DNA of 64,000 bases from Stenotrophomonas sp. VV52 (GCF_002893095.1 NZ_PKQQ01000003.1:62001-126000); one strand, 5' to 3'. Positions 16,892 to 29,733 are shown, numbered from the stretch's first letter. The notes: generated by a model from the letters alone, not told the origin. Numbers and translations are program-made.

Positions 16892-19819
16892 TCAGCGGAC
16901 CTCGAACTCCCCGACCAGCACGGTGTCCGAGCTGTCCTTCAACCGCATGGTCACCTGCTGGTCCTGCTGCCTTCGGCTGCCCCAATGGGTGCTGAGCCGC
17001 AGGGTCAGCGTGGTCGCGCCGGTCACCAGCTGCTCGCGGCTGCCGAAGTAGTTGGCCTCCACCTTGTACTTGCCCGGCTTGGCCTGACGCAGCGAGAACT
17101 GCTCCGGACCATAGCCGCCGGTGAAGTCGCGCGACATCTGGCCGCCCTGGTACGTCAGCTGGTTGCCGTAATAGGCGCGTTCACCATTCGGGTCGGTCAC
17201 CCACAGGTCCATGTCGCTGTTGTCGCTGTCCCAGCTCAGCACCACGCGCAGGTCCACCGGCATGGCCCGGCGCAGGCGCGGGTTGACCGCGCGGGCGTCT
17301 ACCCCCGTCCGCGCCACCAGCGTGGTCAGTTCGTCCAGCGCGATCAGGGAGATGCCGTCGAAGCGCGCATCCCACGGCCGCACCACCACCTCGTTGAACG
17401 CCGCCAGTGCCTCCGCCGGCTGGTTGTTGGCTTCCAGTGCCAGGGCCAGGTCGCGGAAGCTCTGCGGCTCTTCCTCACCGAGCGCCAGCACATCCCGGAA
17501 CACGGGCACGGCCAACGCCGGCGCCTTGGCCTGCATCAACCGGTAGCCCAGCACGCGCAATACGTGGCGGTTCTCCAGCTGCATCTCGGCCAGGTTGGAC
17601 AGCACCCGCAGGGCCAGGTCGCGTTGGCCGTGGGCCAGCAGGATGTCGGCCACGTCCAGATAGAACGCGCTGCTGTCGGCGTGGTCATCGCGCTCCTGCA
17701 GGTACAGCGCATAGACCGCGTCCGGACGCGCCGCGCGCAGGCGACGGGCGTAGGCCGAATCAGGCGCCCACGCAGCGACGCTGGTTTTCAGCGCGCCGCG
17801 GTTGGCGGGGTCACCGGCGGTGTAGGCGTCAGCGTCAGCGGCGGACTCGGCGTCGGCCGGCAGGCGGGCACCAGTGACCACGATCCTGTCCAGCGAGGTC
17901 GAGCGCGCGGCTTCCTCTCGGCGCTGCGCGCGCTCCGCCGCCATCATCATCGGTGCGGCAGGCGCAGGCGGCGCGGGCGGTGCCATCGCCATCGGCGCGG
18001 ACATCGCCTTGGCCGGTGGGGCGACCGGCGGCGCGCCCTTGGGCCAGGAGCGGTTCCACCATGCCTCGCGCTGGGCGAACTGCGCCGCCAGCGTGTCCAG
18101 TCGCTGGCGACGGGCGGCGGCATCGTCGGCCAGGGTGACCGCGTGCTGGCGGTCATACGCCTGCTGCAGCGGGCCGGCCGGGCGGATGCCGTACCGAAGG
18201 TAATCGTCCAAGGTTTCGAGTACCAGCAGGGAGGTATCGGGGCCGACCAGTCCGAAGCGCTGCGACAGCGCCTGGATCGCCGCGCGGTTCGCGCCCGGAT
18301 CGCCGGCCAGCGCCCGACGCTGGGCATCGGCCCAGGCATGGGCGACCAGTTCGCCACCGATGTCGCCGACATCGGCCAGCCGCACTGTCACGGTGCGTCG
18401 CGCGCCGTTTTCGTCCGGTACCTGCAGCCGCAGCACCGCATCCGCACGCTGCACCCGCCCAAGCACCCGCACCCAACCGTGGTCGGCACGCTCCGGGTCG
18501 ATCAGCAGGTCTGCCAGTCCTTCGCCGTCGGCCATCACATCCGCCGGGTTGTCGCGCAGCAGGCGCGCGGCGGCGGCCTCCACGTCGCCGGCCCCGTCCA
18601 TCACCAGCAGCTGGCCCCGTCCGGCGCGGGTCCAGACGCGCAGGCGGTCGCTGTCGGTGCGCGCGCCGGCGCCGCTCAGGGCGTACAGGCGCTGCTGCGC
18701 ACCCAGCACGGGCTGGTCGCGCTTGCCGTAGTTGGCCAGCCCGTCGCTCACCAGCAGGTACTCGTCCACGTCGGGCTGGGGCGTCCAGTCGCCCAAGGCG
18801 CTGGCGCCGTCCCGCGGCAATGCCTCCAGGTGGCGACGCAATGCGATCCAGTCGCCCTGGCGGATCGCGAAGCGGCGGCTCGGCTCGGCACGGTCGCGCA
18901 GGACGGTCAGCTGCACCTCGCCGTTGCCAATGGCGCGGAAGTACCTATCCAGCACCGCCAGTTCCGCAGCGGTGTCGCGGTTGCGTGCCGAACCCGAGGC
19001 GTCCCACAGCAGTCCCACCCGGCGCGGCAGCGTGCGTGCACGCGCCTCCACCGGAACCGGCACCTGCACCATCAGGTACTGCCCGCCATCGAAGCGGCCG
19101 CGCACCGCATCGACCCCGCGCGGCAGCGGCAAGATCCAGCCCAGTTGTGCGGGCAATGCCATGCCGGAACCCTGCCAGCGGCTCCGCCACGCGCCGTCGC
19201 GCGGGGCTAGCACCAGCGGCGACTTCCCGTTGGCCACCGGCACGCCATTACCCACGGCATCAAGGCTCAGCTGCACCGACTGCGCCTGCCGCGCAAACTG
19301 CAGCGGCAGGGTCCAGCGCAGGCCCTGCGCTTCCACCGGCAGCGCTTCGCGCACAGTGATCGCCACCCGCCGCGTGCCCATCGCCGGAATCGGGTAGATG
19401 CGTAGCCGGAACTGGTTACCGGCCGTCTGTTCAAGCAGGCCCGGATCGACCCCGCGCCGCTCAATGGCCTCGAACACCTGGCGACCCTGCGCCTTGGGCA
19501 CCGGCACCGCGTCGCGCAGCACACCGTCGATATCCAATGCGAAACCGGTCACCTGCTGGCCTTCGGCCAAGGGAAACTCCAGCGATCCTTCCAGGACGCG
19601 GCGATTGGGGTTGCGGAACACCAGCTCGATCCGGGTTTCGCCCAATCCTCCGGCCACGTGGCTGTCGATGCGGGCCTGCTCCAGCCGCACCGGCTGCTCG
19701 GCCCCGGCGACCTTCAACACCGGCGCGGCAACCTGCTGCGCCGCCGCCGTTTGCATGCCTGCCCCTACCCCCGCCCAAAGCAACAACCCCAGCCCGATGT
19801 TCCGCAGCATGCTGTCCAT
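16892..19819 (-). CDS. VIT and VWA domain envelope protein with DUF2135-like C-terminus
   Basis: A 975-aa exported protein. An N-terminal hydrophobic signal (MDSMLRNIGLGLLLWAGVGAG to AAAQ) is followed by a VIT domain (about 35-170; GLGETRIELVFRNPN, LEFPLAEGQQVTGFALDIDG), a VWA-like region (about 255-420; PRRVGLLWDASGSARNRD), a helical middle with tetratricopeptide-like spacing, and a C-terminal DUF2135-type beta domain (VVLSWDSDNSDMDLWVTDPN). VIT-VWA proteins are usually periplasmic or surface-associated and of unknown role. I chose the ATG at 19819 because it has GGAG seven bases upstream and leads directly into the signal. It occupies part of the place where rpfD lies in X. campestris. Confidence 0.85.
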   Translation of the reverse strand: MDSMLRNIGLGLLLWAGVGAGMQTAAAQQVAAPVLKVAGAEQPVRLEQARIDSHVAGGLGETRIELVFRNPNRRVLEGSLEFPLAEGQQVTGFALDIDGVLRDAVPVPKAQGRQVFEAIERRGVDPGLLEQTAGNQFRLRIYPIPAMGTRRVAITVREALPVEAQGLRWTLPLQFARQAQSVQLSLDAVGNGVPVANGKSPLVLAPRDGAWRSRWQGSGMALPAQLGWILPLPRGVDAVRGRFDGGQYLMVQVPVPVEARARTLPRRVGLLWDASGSARNRDTAAELAVLDRYFRAIGNGEVQLTVLRDRAEPSRRFAIRQGDWIALRRHLEALPRDGASALGDWTPQPDVDEYLLVSDGLANYGKRDQPVLGAQQRLYALSGAGARTDSDRLRVWTRAGRGQLLVMDGAGDVEAAAARLLRDNPADVMADGEGLADLLIDPERADHGWVRVLGRVQRADAVLRLQVPDENGARRTVTVRLADVGDIGGELVAHAWADAQRRALAGDPGANRAAIQALSQRFGLVGPDTSLLVLETLDDYLRYGIRPAGPLQQAYDRQHAVTLADDAAARRQRLDTLAAQFAQREAWWNRSWPKGAPPVAPPAKAMSAPMAMAPPAPPAPAAPMMMAAERAQRREEAARSTSLDRIVVTGARLPADAESAADADAYTAGDPANRGALKTSVAAWAPDSAYARRLRAARPDAVYALYLQERDDHADSSAFYLDVADILLAHGQRDLALRVLSNLAEMQLENRHVLRVLGYRLMQAKAPALAVPVFRDVLALGEEEPQSFRDLALALEANNQPAEALAAFNEVVVRPWDARFDGISLIALDELTTLVARTGVDARAVNPRLRRAMPVDLRVVLSWDSDNSDMDLWVTDPNGERAYYGNQLTYQGGQMSRDFTGGYGPEQFSLRQAKPGKYKVEANYFGSREQLVTGATTLTLRLSTHWGSRRQQDQQVTMRLKDSSDTVLVGEFEVR

Positions 19820-19936
19820 GTGACGCTCCAGATCCGATGACGGGAGGTTCAACGCATGGGGAGTGGGAATGGGGTTGAAGGACAAAGGCGTCAAGTCACC
19901 GACCTGAGAGCCGCGCCAGCCGCGGGGCCACCCGGC

Positions 19937-20242
19937 CTAGAACGGGAAATGCGCCGAACACGCCTGCACACCATCGAATACCTGCTGCAGAAGCGCGCAA
20001 TCCTGCTCGGCCTCATAGCTGGCAAAGAACCGGAATTCCTCGGGGTCCATGCTGCTGCGGTAAAAGACGAGGTAGCCGCCCGGGACTTGAGCAGTTGCGC
20101 GTCGGTGGCGGACCGTCATCTCGAACTGGTCAGTCTTGGTCGTGATGGCATCCCTGTCATAGGTAAAGGTCCATGTCAGTTCACCGGCATCCGTCTTTGA
20201 AACGACTTTCTCCATGAAATCCCGGACTTTGGGCGGCAACAT
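19937..20242 (-). CDS. Conserved-unknown 101-aa protein, second gene of a two-gene unit
   Basis: Not recognised. It begins MLPPKVRDFMEKVVSKTDAG, has a beta-rich middle (LTWTFTYDRDAI, DQFEMTVRHRRA, GGYLVFYRSS) and ends in a short helix (CALLQQVFDGVQACSAHFPF). I chose the ATG at 20242, which overlaps the upstream stop as TGATG and has GGAGG ten bases before it; an ATG three codons earlier sits too close to that site. No signal peptide or membrane segment. Codon usage is less GC-rich than the adjacent recJ, suggesting an accessory gene. Confidence 0.6.
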   Translation of the reverse strand: MLPPKVRDFMEKVVSKTDAGELTWTFTYDRDAITTKTDQFEMTVRHRRATAQVPGGYLVFYRSSMDPEEFRFFASYEAEQDCALLQQVFDGVQACSAHFPF

Positions 20243-20787
20243 CAGACCCATCCCTCCAGATTTGCGAGCCTCTCGGCAGCGCGCTTGATGGTCATCAACA
20301 CATCATTCAGCTCAGTCTTTCCGGCCCGGGTCATTGGCTTCCCTCTGTCGTCGTTCAGTGCCCTTTGAAGAGCATGCTCCACGTCGCCCAGCTTCTCGGC
20401 GATGGCGTTACCTTCGAACGGCAGCACATGCTTGAAATCGAGGCGGGCGGCAAATCGTCGCGCGATCTGCACCGCCCTTAACGCCGCAGTGTAGTCCTCA
20501 GCGCGCATGCTTTCGCTGACCTCGTCAACCAATGCAATGACTTCGGCACTCAGCGTCCTCGCCTCCTGCCGTGCAGTGGCAGAAAGCGCCAGATTTACTG
20601 CGTTTGTGGCCGTTCCTGCATGAATAATCTCACCAACGGCGATGACAAGTGCCACCAATGTGGCAACGCCACACCAGTAGGTGAAGGAATCAATTCTGTC
20701 GGGAGCAGCCCATTTGTCACTGACGTACACCAGCAGAACGCAAACCGCGACGGACACGACACCGTACATCCATCGAACATGCGACAT
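20242..20787 (-). CDS. Unknown membrane protein with coiled-coil-like tail
   Basis: Not recognised; 181 aa. Two transmembrane helices are near the N-terminus (about 8-24 GVVSVAVCVLLVYVSDK and 39-60 CGVATLVALVIAVGEIIHAG), followed by a long charged helical cytoplasmic region (QEARTLSAEVIALVDEVSES and onward to ERLANLEGWV). The ATG at 20787 is preferred to a GTG four codons upstream. It is coupled to the following 101-aa gene through TGATG. The pair lies between recJ and the VIT-VWA gene and is less GC-rich than its neighbours. A membrane-anchored sensor with a soluble partner is one possibility; nothing shows its function. Confidence 0.6.
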   Translation of the reverse strand: MSHVRWMYGVVSVAVCVLLVYVSDKWAAPDRIDSFTYWCGVATLVALVIAVGEIIHAGTATNAVNLALSATARQEARTLSAEVIALVDEVSESMRAEDYTAALRAVQIARRFAARLDFKHVLPFEGNAIAEKLGDVEHALQRALNDDRGKPMTRAGKTELNDVLMTIKRAAERLANLEGWV

Positions 20788-20876
20788 GAATCCCGCCACC
20801 CACGCTGCGTCGGCCGTCTGGCCATCGCGTCGAGCCTAACGTCCGGGATCCGCCATCGCAGTCAGCCCATCCCCAA

Positions 20877-22610
20877 TCACGCGTCGGTGCAGTGCTCGAT
20901 GATGAGCTGGATGGCGCCGCCGCCGCGGTAGTCGTCGCTGACCAGGCGGTAGGCGATGTGTACGGTGTTGGCCGGGGCATTGCCGCGCCAGCCGCTGAAA
21001 TGGATGGCGTTGATCGGTTCGGCGCGGCCGGGGACGCGCAGGCTGAGCTTGAGGTGCTTCTCTTTCAGTACCTGCCAGCGGGCGACCTGGAAATGGCCGT
21101 CGAACAGCGGTTCGGGGAACCCCTGGCCCCACGGGCCGGCCAGGCGCAGCGCTTCGGCGTGGCGGAAGTCCAGTTCGGTCGGCGCCAGTTCGCCATCGCT
21201 CATCAGCAACTGCTGCAGTGCCGCCGGGTCCATGCTGGATTCGACGACGGCCACGAACGCCCGCTGGAACTCCGGCAGGCGCGTGTGCGACAGGCTCAAG
21301 CCGGCGGCCATGGCATGGCCACCGAACTTGTCGATCAGGCCCGGATGCGCGGCATTGACCAGCGCCAGCGCGTCACGGATGTGGAAACCGGCGATGGAGC
21401 GGGCCGAGCCACGCAGCGAATCGCTGCCCGGTTCGGACGGTGCAAATGCAATTACTGGACGGTGCAGGCGGTCCTTCATCTTCGACGCGACCAGGCCGAC
21501 CACGCCAGGGTGCCACTCGGCATCGAAGAGGCAGGCCGCGATCGGGCGTTCGCCTTCGGCACTCAGTACCGCGCGTGCAACCGCCAGCTCGGCGTCGTCG
21601 GTCATCAGCTGCTGGACCGCGCGCCGTTCCGAGTTGATCTGCTCCAGGGTCTGGGCGATTTCGCGCGCCTGCGTGCGGTCTTCGGTCAGCAGCAGTTCGA
21701 TGCCGAGCGCCATGTCTTCCAGTCGGCCCGCCGCGTTGAGGCGCGGGCCGATGGCGAACCCGATGTCGGTAGCGCTCAGGCGCGCTGCCTCGCGGCCACT
21801 CGCTTCAATCAATGCCTGCAGGCCGACACAGCCCTGCCCCGCGCGCAGCCTGCGCAGACCCGCGCTGACCAGGGCGCGGTTGTTCGCATCCAGCGCGACC
21901 AGATCGGCCACGGTACCGACCGCGACGAGGTCCAGCAGGGTCAGCAGGTCGGGCTCGGCGCCGGGCGCAAACGCGCCCTGCTGGCGCAGCTGGCGGCGCA
22001 GCGCCATCAGCACGTAGAAGATCACGCCGACGCCGGCCAGCGCTTTGCTCGGGAAGGCATCGCCATTGATGTTGGGGTCGACGATGGCATCGGCCGGTGG
22101 CAGCTGTTCGCCGGGCAGATGATGGTCGGTGACCAGCACCTTCCAGCCGAGCGCCTTGGCCGCGTTTACACCGGCGTGGCAGGCAATGCCATGGTCGACG
22201 GTGACCAGCAGGCCCGGCTTCAAGGGCGCCAGTTCGGCCACCAGGGAAGGCGACAGCCCGTAGCCGTGCAACATGCGATTGGGCACCGCATGCACCACAT
22301 CGCGCGCGCCGAGCATGCGCAGGCCGCGCACGCCGACCGCGCATGCGGTAGCACCGTCGCAATCGAAATCGCCTACCACCAGGATGCGCGCATTGCTGGC
22401 GATGGCCTCGGCCAGCAGATCGACGGCCGCCTGCATGCTGCCCATCAGCTCCGGTGCATGCAGTTGCGCCAGCTTTGGCTGCGCTTGGGCCGCGTCAGTG
22501 ACACCGCGCGCCGCGTAGAGTCGCTGCAGAAGCGGCAACATTTCACCGGGCCATTCACCGGCAGACGGGATGACGCGACGCTGGATCTGGAGCGAATCGG
22601 AAGCGGTCAT
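20877..22610 (-). CDS. recJ: Single-stranded-DNA-specific exonuclease RecJ
   Basis: A 577-aa DHH-family 5'-3' exonuclease acting on single-stranded DNA in RecF recombination, mismatch and base-excision repair. The metal-binding motifs are visible: DFDCDGATA (about residue 80), TVDHGI, TDHHLPGEQLP and GVGVIFYVLMALRR, with the DHHA1-type GGHAMAAGLSL near residue 430 and a C-terminal OB domain. Its start overlaps the rpfE stop by four bases, so it is the last gene of carA-carB-greA-rpfE-recJ. The recJ-rpfE-greA order is that of the Xanthomonas rpf cluster. Confidence 0.96.
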   Translation of the reverse strand: MTASDSLQIQRRVIPSAGEWPGEMLPLLQRLYAARGVTDAAQAQPKLAQLHAPELMGSMQAAVDLLAEAIASNARILVVGDFDCDGATACAVGVRGLRMLGARDVVHAVPNRMLHGYGLSPSLVAELAPLKPGLLVTVDHGIACHAGVNAAKALGWKVLVTDHHLPGEQLPPADAIVDPNINGDAFPSKALAGVGVIFYVLMALRRQLRQQGAFAPGAEPDLLTLLDLVAVGTVADLVALDANNRALVSAGLRRLRAGQGCVGLQALIEASGREAARLSATDIGFAIGPRLNAAGRLEDMALGIELLLTEDRTQAREIAQTLEQINSERRAVQQLMTDDAELAVARAVLSAEGERPIAACLFDAEWHPGVVGLVASKMKDRLHRPVIAFAPSEPGSDSLRGSARSIAGFHIRDALALVNAAHPGLIDKFGGHAMAAGLSLSHTRLPEFQRAFVAVVESSMDPAALQQLLMSDGELAPTELDFRHAEALRLAGPWGQGFPEPLFDGHFQVARWQVLKEKHLKLSLRVPGRAEPINAIHFSGWRGNAPANTVHIAYRLVSDDYRGGGAIQLIIEHCTDA

Positions 22611-23527
22611 GCGTCGTGCAGCTGGACCGGCTTTTTCCAGAAGCGCCAGCGCTGGCCCTTGTCCAGCTCGAAGCGTGCGCCATCCTCGAAATCCAGCACC
22701 AGCCGGCGCAACTCACCGCGCTGCAGGGCCGACAACAACGGCCGGATCGCATCATTGCCCAGCTGCTCCAGCGAACGCAGCTGCCGCAGGTCGACCAACG
22801 CATCCACCTGCTGGTCGCCGTCGGCCTGCACGCCGGCCGCCTTGGCCAGCGCCTGCAGCAGCGCGTCGCGGCTGCGCACCTGGGCATGCGCGGTGCGCAC
22901 CGCTTCAGGCAGCTCACCACCGCCCCAGAACCACAGCGAATTGACCGCGCGCTTGCCGGCAGCCACGCGCTGCGCGTTCCACGGATGCTGGTGCAGCACC
23001 ACCTGGGCCTCGGTCAGCAGCGCACGCCAACGACGCCCCGCATCGCCCTCGGGCAGGAAGGCGAACAGGTCATCGCCCAGCACATCGTCGGGCGCGGCAA
23101 ACGCCGGCAGCGTGGTGCCCGGCGGCAGGCGCAGGTACCAGCGCGACGGGGTCGGCGCGTCCAGGGTGAAACCGTAACCGGCGAACAGCGGTTGCAACGC
23201 CGGCAACAGCGCGGCCACGTCGTCGGCCTCGAGTCGCAGCGTGTCGCCATGGCCCATCATCCGCGCGCCGTGCATGTCCGGCACCACATTGGCCGGATCG
23301 GCCCGCAGCCATACCCCGTCATGGGCATCGCCCACGTCGAGCTGGCGGGTCAGCGCGGCCACCGGCCAGTGCGCCGGCTGCAGCTGGAAATGCCGCTGCA
23401 GCTGGGCACGCTCGCCGGCGTCGACGCTGGTGCGCTCGGCACGGCCGAGCGCTTTGGCCACGTCATCGGGCAACGATGCGGCGGGAAACCGGCTGCGTGC
23501 CGGCAGCAACAACGTTGCCGTGGCCAT
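22607..23527 (-). CDS. rpfE: RpfE-type regulatory protein
   Basis: A 306-aa cytoplasmic protein placed between greA and recJ, exactly the position of rpfE in Xanthomonas. Its sequence (LLPALQPLFAGYGFTLDAPT, RWYLRLPPGTTLPAF, DDLFAFLPEGDAGRRWRALL, VNSLWFWGGGELP) fits the RpfE family, which databases relate loosely to cofactor-independent phosphoglycerate mutases. No catalytic metal site is evident. rpfE mutants in X. campestris have altered exopolysaccharide and enzyme production, but the biochemical role is unknown. It begins six bases after the greA stop, so it is cotranscribed. Confidence 0.88.
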   Translation of the reverse strand: MATATLLLPARSRFPAASLPDDVAKALGRAERTSVDAGERAQLQRHFQLQPAHWPVAALTRQLDVGDAHDGVWLRADPANVVPDMHGARMMGHGDTLRLEADDVAALLPALQPLFAGYGFTLDAPTPSRWYLRLPPGTTLPAFAAPDDVLGDDLFAFLPEGDAGRRWRALLTEAQVVLHQHPWNAQRVAAGKRAVNSLWFWGGGELPEAVRTAHAQVRSRDALLQALAKAAGVQADGDQQVDALVDLRQLRSLEQLGNDAIRPLLSALQRGELRRLVLDFEDGARFELDKGQRWRFWKKPVQLHDA

Positions 23528-23533
23528 GGTCGG

Positions 23534-24006
23534 TCAGGCCACGTACTGCACGTCGACGATTTCGTACTCGCGCTGGCCAGCCGGCGCGTCGATGACCACG
23601 CTGTCGCCCGCGTTCTTGCCGATCAGCGCGCGCGCCACCGGCGAGGAAATCGCGATCAGCCCCAGTTTGATGTCCGCCTCCAGGTCGCCGACGATCTGGT
23701 ACTTCTTCTCTTCGTCGGTGTCCACGTCGGCCAGGGTGACGCTGGCGCCGAAGACCACCTTCTCGCCCGCATTGAGCTTGCTGATGTCGATGATCTCGGC
23801 GTGCGAGAGCTCACTCTCCAGCTGCTTGATGCGGCCTTCGATGAAGCCCTGCTCTTCGCGCGCGGCGTGGTACTCGGCGTTCTCCTTGAGATCGCCGTGC
23901 TCACGCGCCTCGGCGATCGCCGCGATGACCTTGGGGCGCTTGACCGACTTCAGGTGGTCCAGCTCTTCGCGCAGACGCTGCGCGCCCTTCAGGGTGATCG
24001 GTGCTC

Positions 24007-24010
<4 letters not shown>
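23534..24010 (-). CDS. greA: Transcript cleavage factor GreA
   Basis: A 158-aa protein of normal GreA length. It has an N-terminal coiled-coil ([38 protein letters not shown], with the acidic DLKENAEY tip that enters the RNA-polymerase secondary channel) and a C-terminal FKBP-like domain ([20 protein letters not shown]). It rescues backtracked RNA polymerase by stimulating transcript cleavage. Its start overlaps the carB stop as ATGA, coupling translation. Confidence 0.97.
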
Positions 24011-27249
<3,239 letters not shown>

Positions 27250-27318
27250 TGTCTTCTCTAAGTCAGTACAGCGTGTCGGGGTGTTCCGGCGCCGCGCCGA
27301 AGGCAGCGGCGCCGCGAA

Positions 27319-28449
27319 TCAGGCCTTGGCCTGCGCCATCAGGGCGATGAAGCGGTCGAACAGCGGGCTGACGTCGTGCGGGCCCGGCGACGCTTCGGGA
27401 TGGCCCTGGAACGAGAACGCCGGCACGTCGGTACGCGCGATGCCCTGGTTGGTACCGTCGAACAGCGAGCGATGGGTGACGCGCAGGGTGGCCGGCAGGG
27501 TCGCTTCATCCACCGCGAAACCGTGGTTCTGCGAGGTGATCATCACCCGGCCGTCGTCCAGGTCCTGTACCGGGTGGTTGGCACCGTGATGGCCGTGGCC
27601 CATCTTCACGGTCTTGGCACCGGAGGCCAGCGCCAGCAGCTGGTGGCCCAGGCAGATGCCGAACACCGGCAGCTGCTTATCCAGGAACACCTTGATCGCC
27701 TCGATGGCGTAGTCGCACGGTTCCGGGTCGCCCGGGCCGTTGGACAGGAACACGCCGTCCGGGTTCATCGCCAGCACCTCGGCCGCCGGGGTCTGCGCCG
27801 GCACCACGGTGATGTCGCAGCCGCGCTCGGCCAGCATGCGCAGGATGTTCAGCTTGGCGCCGAAGTCATAGGCCACCACCTTGAACTGCGGGGCAGCGCT
27901 GACGAACGTGTTGGAGTCCAGGTCGAGCTGGCCCTCGTTCCAGCTGTAGGCCTTCTCCGTGCTGGTCACCTTGGCCAGGTCCATGCCCTTCAGGCCCGGG
28001 AACTTGCGCGCCGCTTCCAGCGCCACATCCACGTTGATGTCGTCGCCGGCCATCAGGGCACCGTTCTGCGCGCCGCGCTCGCGCAGGATGCGGGTCAGCT
28101 TGCGGGTGTCGATGCCGGAAATGGCCACCACGCCACGCTGCAGCAGCCAGTCCTGCAGCGAGACCTGGCTGCGCCAGTTGCTGGGACGGCGCGGCACGTC
28201 GCGCACGATCAGGCCGGCCGACCAGACCTTGTGGGCCTCGTCGTCCTGGTCGGTCATGCCGGTGTTGCCGATATGCGGGTAGGTCAGCGTGACCATCTGC
28301 CGAGCGTAGGAGGGATCAGTCAGCACTTCCTGGTAACCGGTCATGGCGGTGTTGAACACCACCTCACCGACGGACAGGCCGGGCGCGCCTACGGATTCGC
28401 CCTCGAATACGGTGCCGTCTTCGAGGACGAGGATTGCGGCTTGGGTCAC
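27319..28449 (-). CDS. carA: Carbamoyl-phosphate synthase small (glutaminase) subunit
   Basis: A 376-aa class I glutamine amidotransferase subunit. The catalytic cysteine is in [18 protein letters not shown] and the His/Glu pair in [13 protein letters not shown]. It hydrolyses glutamine and channels ammonia to CarB. I chose the GTG at 28449, giving [18 protein letters not shown], the family-typical N-terminus; upstream in-frame codons to 28518 have no similarity. The 219 bases to dapB contain a GTAG palindrome and presumably the operon promoter. Confidence 0.96.
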   Translation of the reverse strand: MTQAAILVLEDGTVFEGESVGAPGLSVGEVVFNTAMTGYQEVLTDPSYARQMVTLTYPHIGNTGMTDQDDEAHKVWSAGLIVRDVPRRPSNWRSQVSLQDWLLQRGVVAISGIDTRKLTRILRERGAQNGALMAGDDINVDVALEAARKFPGLKGMDLAKVTSTEKAYSWNEGQLDLDSNTFVSAAPQFKVVAYDFGAKLNILRMLAERGCDITVVPAQTPAAEVLAMNPDGVFLSNGPGDPEPCDYAIEAIKVFLDKQLPVFGICLGHQLLALASGAKTVKMGHGHHGANHPVQDLDDGRVMITSQNHGFAVDEATLPATLRVTHRSLFDGTNQGIARTDVPAFSFQGHPEASPGPHDVSPLFDRFIALMAQAKA

Positions 28450-28649
28450 GGGAATCTCACTTTGGCTACCGAGGGGGTCGCCGAAGTCACGCCACGCTTC
28501 ACGGAAAAGCGGTTGCAAAAAAGCGCGGACTGCGGTGCGGGACCGGTCCGGCTGTCGTGATTCGGCGAGCGGGAATTGTAATGGGAAGGGCGCCCCGGCG
28601 CCAGTGGTTGTGCGTATTCACGATGGGCCGATGCGTGATGAACCACACA

Positions 28650-28672
28650 GGACACGCAGGGCGTGTCCCTAC
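28650..28672 (-). repeat. SMAG/REP-like palindrome supplying the dapB stop codon
   Basis: On the minus strand GTAG precedes GGACACGC-CCT-GCGTGTCC (8-bp stem). The TAG of its GTAG head is the dapB stop codon (28671-28669). Confidence 0.75.
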
Positions 28673-29391
28673 GCTCCGGCTAGCAGATCCCGGACCCGGT
28701 AGCTGCCCGGCGCCCGCCCATTCAGCTGAATGGCGGCAAACAGCGCACCCCGCGCGAAGATGTCCCGGTTGGTGGCCCGGTGGGTCAGTTCGATGCGCTC
28801 GCCCAGCCCGGTGAACTGGACCAGATGCTCGCCCACGATGTCACCGGCGCGCAGGCTGGCGTAATGCGGCTGTGCCCCACCCTTCTGCGCGGCGGCGCCC
28901 AGCGTAAGCGCGGTGCCCGACGGCGCGTCCTGCTTGTGCACATGATGGGATTCGACGATGTCGCAATCCCACCCTGCCAGCGCGGCGGCGGCGCGTTCGA
29001 CCAGTTCGTCCAGCACGGCCACGCCGAGCGAGAAGTTGGAGGCCCACACCAGCGGGATCTTCGCGGCGGCCGCGATCAGCGCCTGGCGCTGGCTTTCGCT
29101 GATCCCGGTAGTACCGGAGACCAGCCCTGCCCCGCGCTCCACGCACAGCGCCAGTACCGGATCGAAACCTTCCGGCAGGCTGAAGTCGATGGCCACGTCG
29201 AACCGGGGCGCGCCGTGCAGTTCGCTGGCGGCGAAATGCGGCACGCCTTCGACCACGCGCTGGGCCGGCGAACGACGGGTGATGGCGGCAACGACCTGCA
29301 GGTCGTCGCGTTCGGCGGCCAGCCGCAGCAGCGCCTGGCCCATGCGACCGGATGCGCCGTGGATGAGCAAACGAATGGGGGGAGTAGTCAT
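28669..29391 (-). CDS. dapB: 4-hydroxy-tetrahydrodipicolinate reductase
   Basis: A 240-aa cytoplasmic enzyme of the diaminopimelate/lysine pathway that reduces hydroxy-tetrahydrodipicolinate with NAD(P)H. The dinucleotide motif IHGASGRMGQALLRL is at residues 9-23, and the active-site signature ESHHVHKQDAPSGTALTLG at about 145-163. Length is slightly short for the family but complete. Its TAG stop lies within the GTAG head of a REP-like palindrome. Confidence 0.97.
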   Translation of the reverse strand: MTTPPIRLLIHGASGRMGQALLRLAAERDDLQVVAAITRRSPAQRVVEGVPHFAASELHGAPRFDVAIDFSLPEGFDPVLALCVERGAGLVSGTTGISESQRQALIAAAAKIPLVWASNFSLGVAVLDELVERAAAALAGWDCDIVESHHVHKQDAPSGTALTLGAAAQKGGAQPHYASLRAGDIVGEHLVQFTGLGERIELTHRATNRDIFARGALFAAIQLNGRAPGSYRVRDLLAGA

Positions 29392-29423
29392 GCCAGAAGG
29401 CTAAAGGAAAGCCCCGGGAAACG

Positions 29424-29482
29424 GTAGCGCCGGCCGTTGGCCGGCCCGCGCGATCCCAAGGCCGGCCAACGGCCGGCGCTAC
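29424..29482. repeat. Inverted pair of SMAG/REP-like elements
   Basis: Two 22-base elements with a GTAG head and a GCCGGCC-GTT-GGCCGGC hairpin face each other (29424-29445 and 29461-29482) around a 15-base spacer, so the whole 59 bp can form a cruciform. It sits between dapB and the feo operon. The inner element overlaps the stop of the small gene at 29479. Confidence 0.85.
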
Positions 29483-29733
29483 CGATGCTGCTTCGGCGGC
29501 GTGGGACCACAGCTGTCACAACCACCACACGCGCCGCCGCCGGTGGCAGGCGGGGCGATCCTGCGCCCCAGCGCCTGCAGCCAGGCACTGCGATCCGGCT
29601 TCACCAGCCCCAGCGCAATCGCCCCGCGCACCCGGCGCACGGTGCCGGGCATCTGCTTCTTCACCACCACCCACGCGCTGGCCAGCACGATCAGTGCGAC
29701 CACCACGTACTGCAGCATCAGGCCGGCGTCCAT
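29479..29733 (-). CDS. Small Cys-rich membrane protein associated with FeoB
   Basis: An 84-aa protein whose ATG overlaps the feoB stop (TGATG). It has one transmembrane helix (about 6-24, MLQYVVVALIVLASAWVVV), a basic segment (KKQMPGTVRRVRGA), and a C-terminal metal-site-like cluster ACGGCDSCG. It is analogous to the FeoB-associated Cys-rich membrane proteins and resembles the DUF6587 family found after feoB in xanthomonads. It probably assists ferrous-iron transport or Fe sensing, in the position of FeoC. The TAG stop lies inside a GTAG palindrome. Confidence 0.8.
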   Translation of the reverse strand: MDAGLMLQYVVVALIVLASAWVVVKKQMPGTVRRVRGAIALGLVKPDRSAWLQALGRRIAPPATGGGACGGCDSCGPTPPKQHR

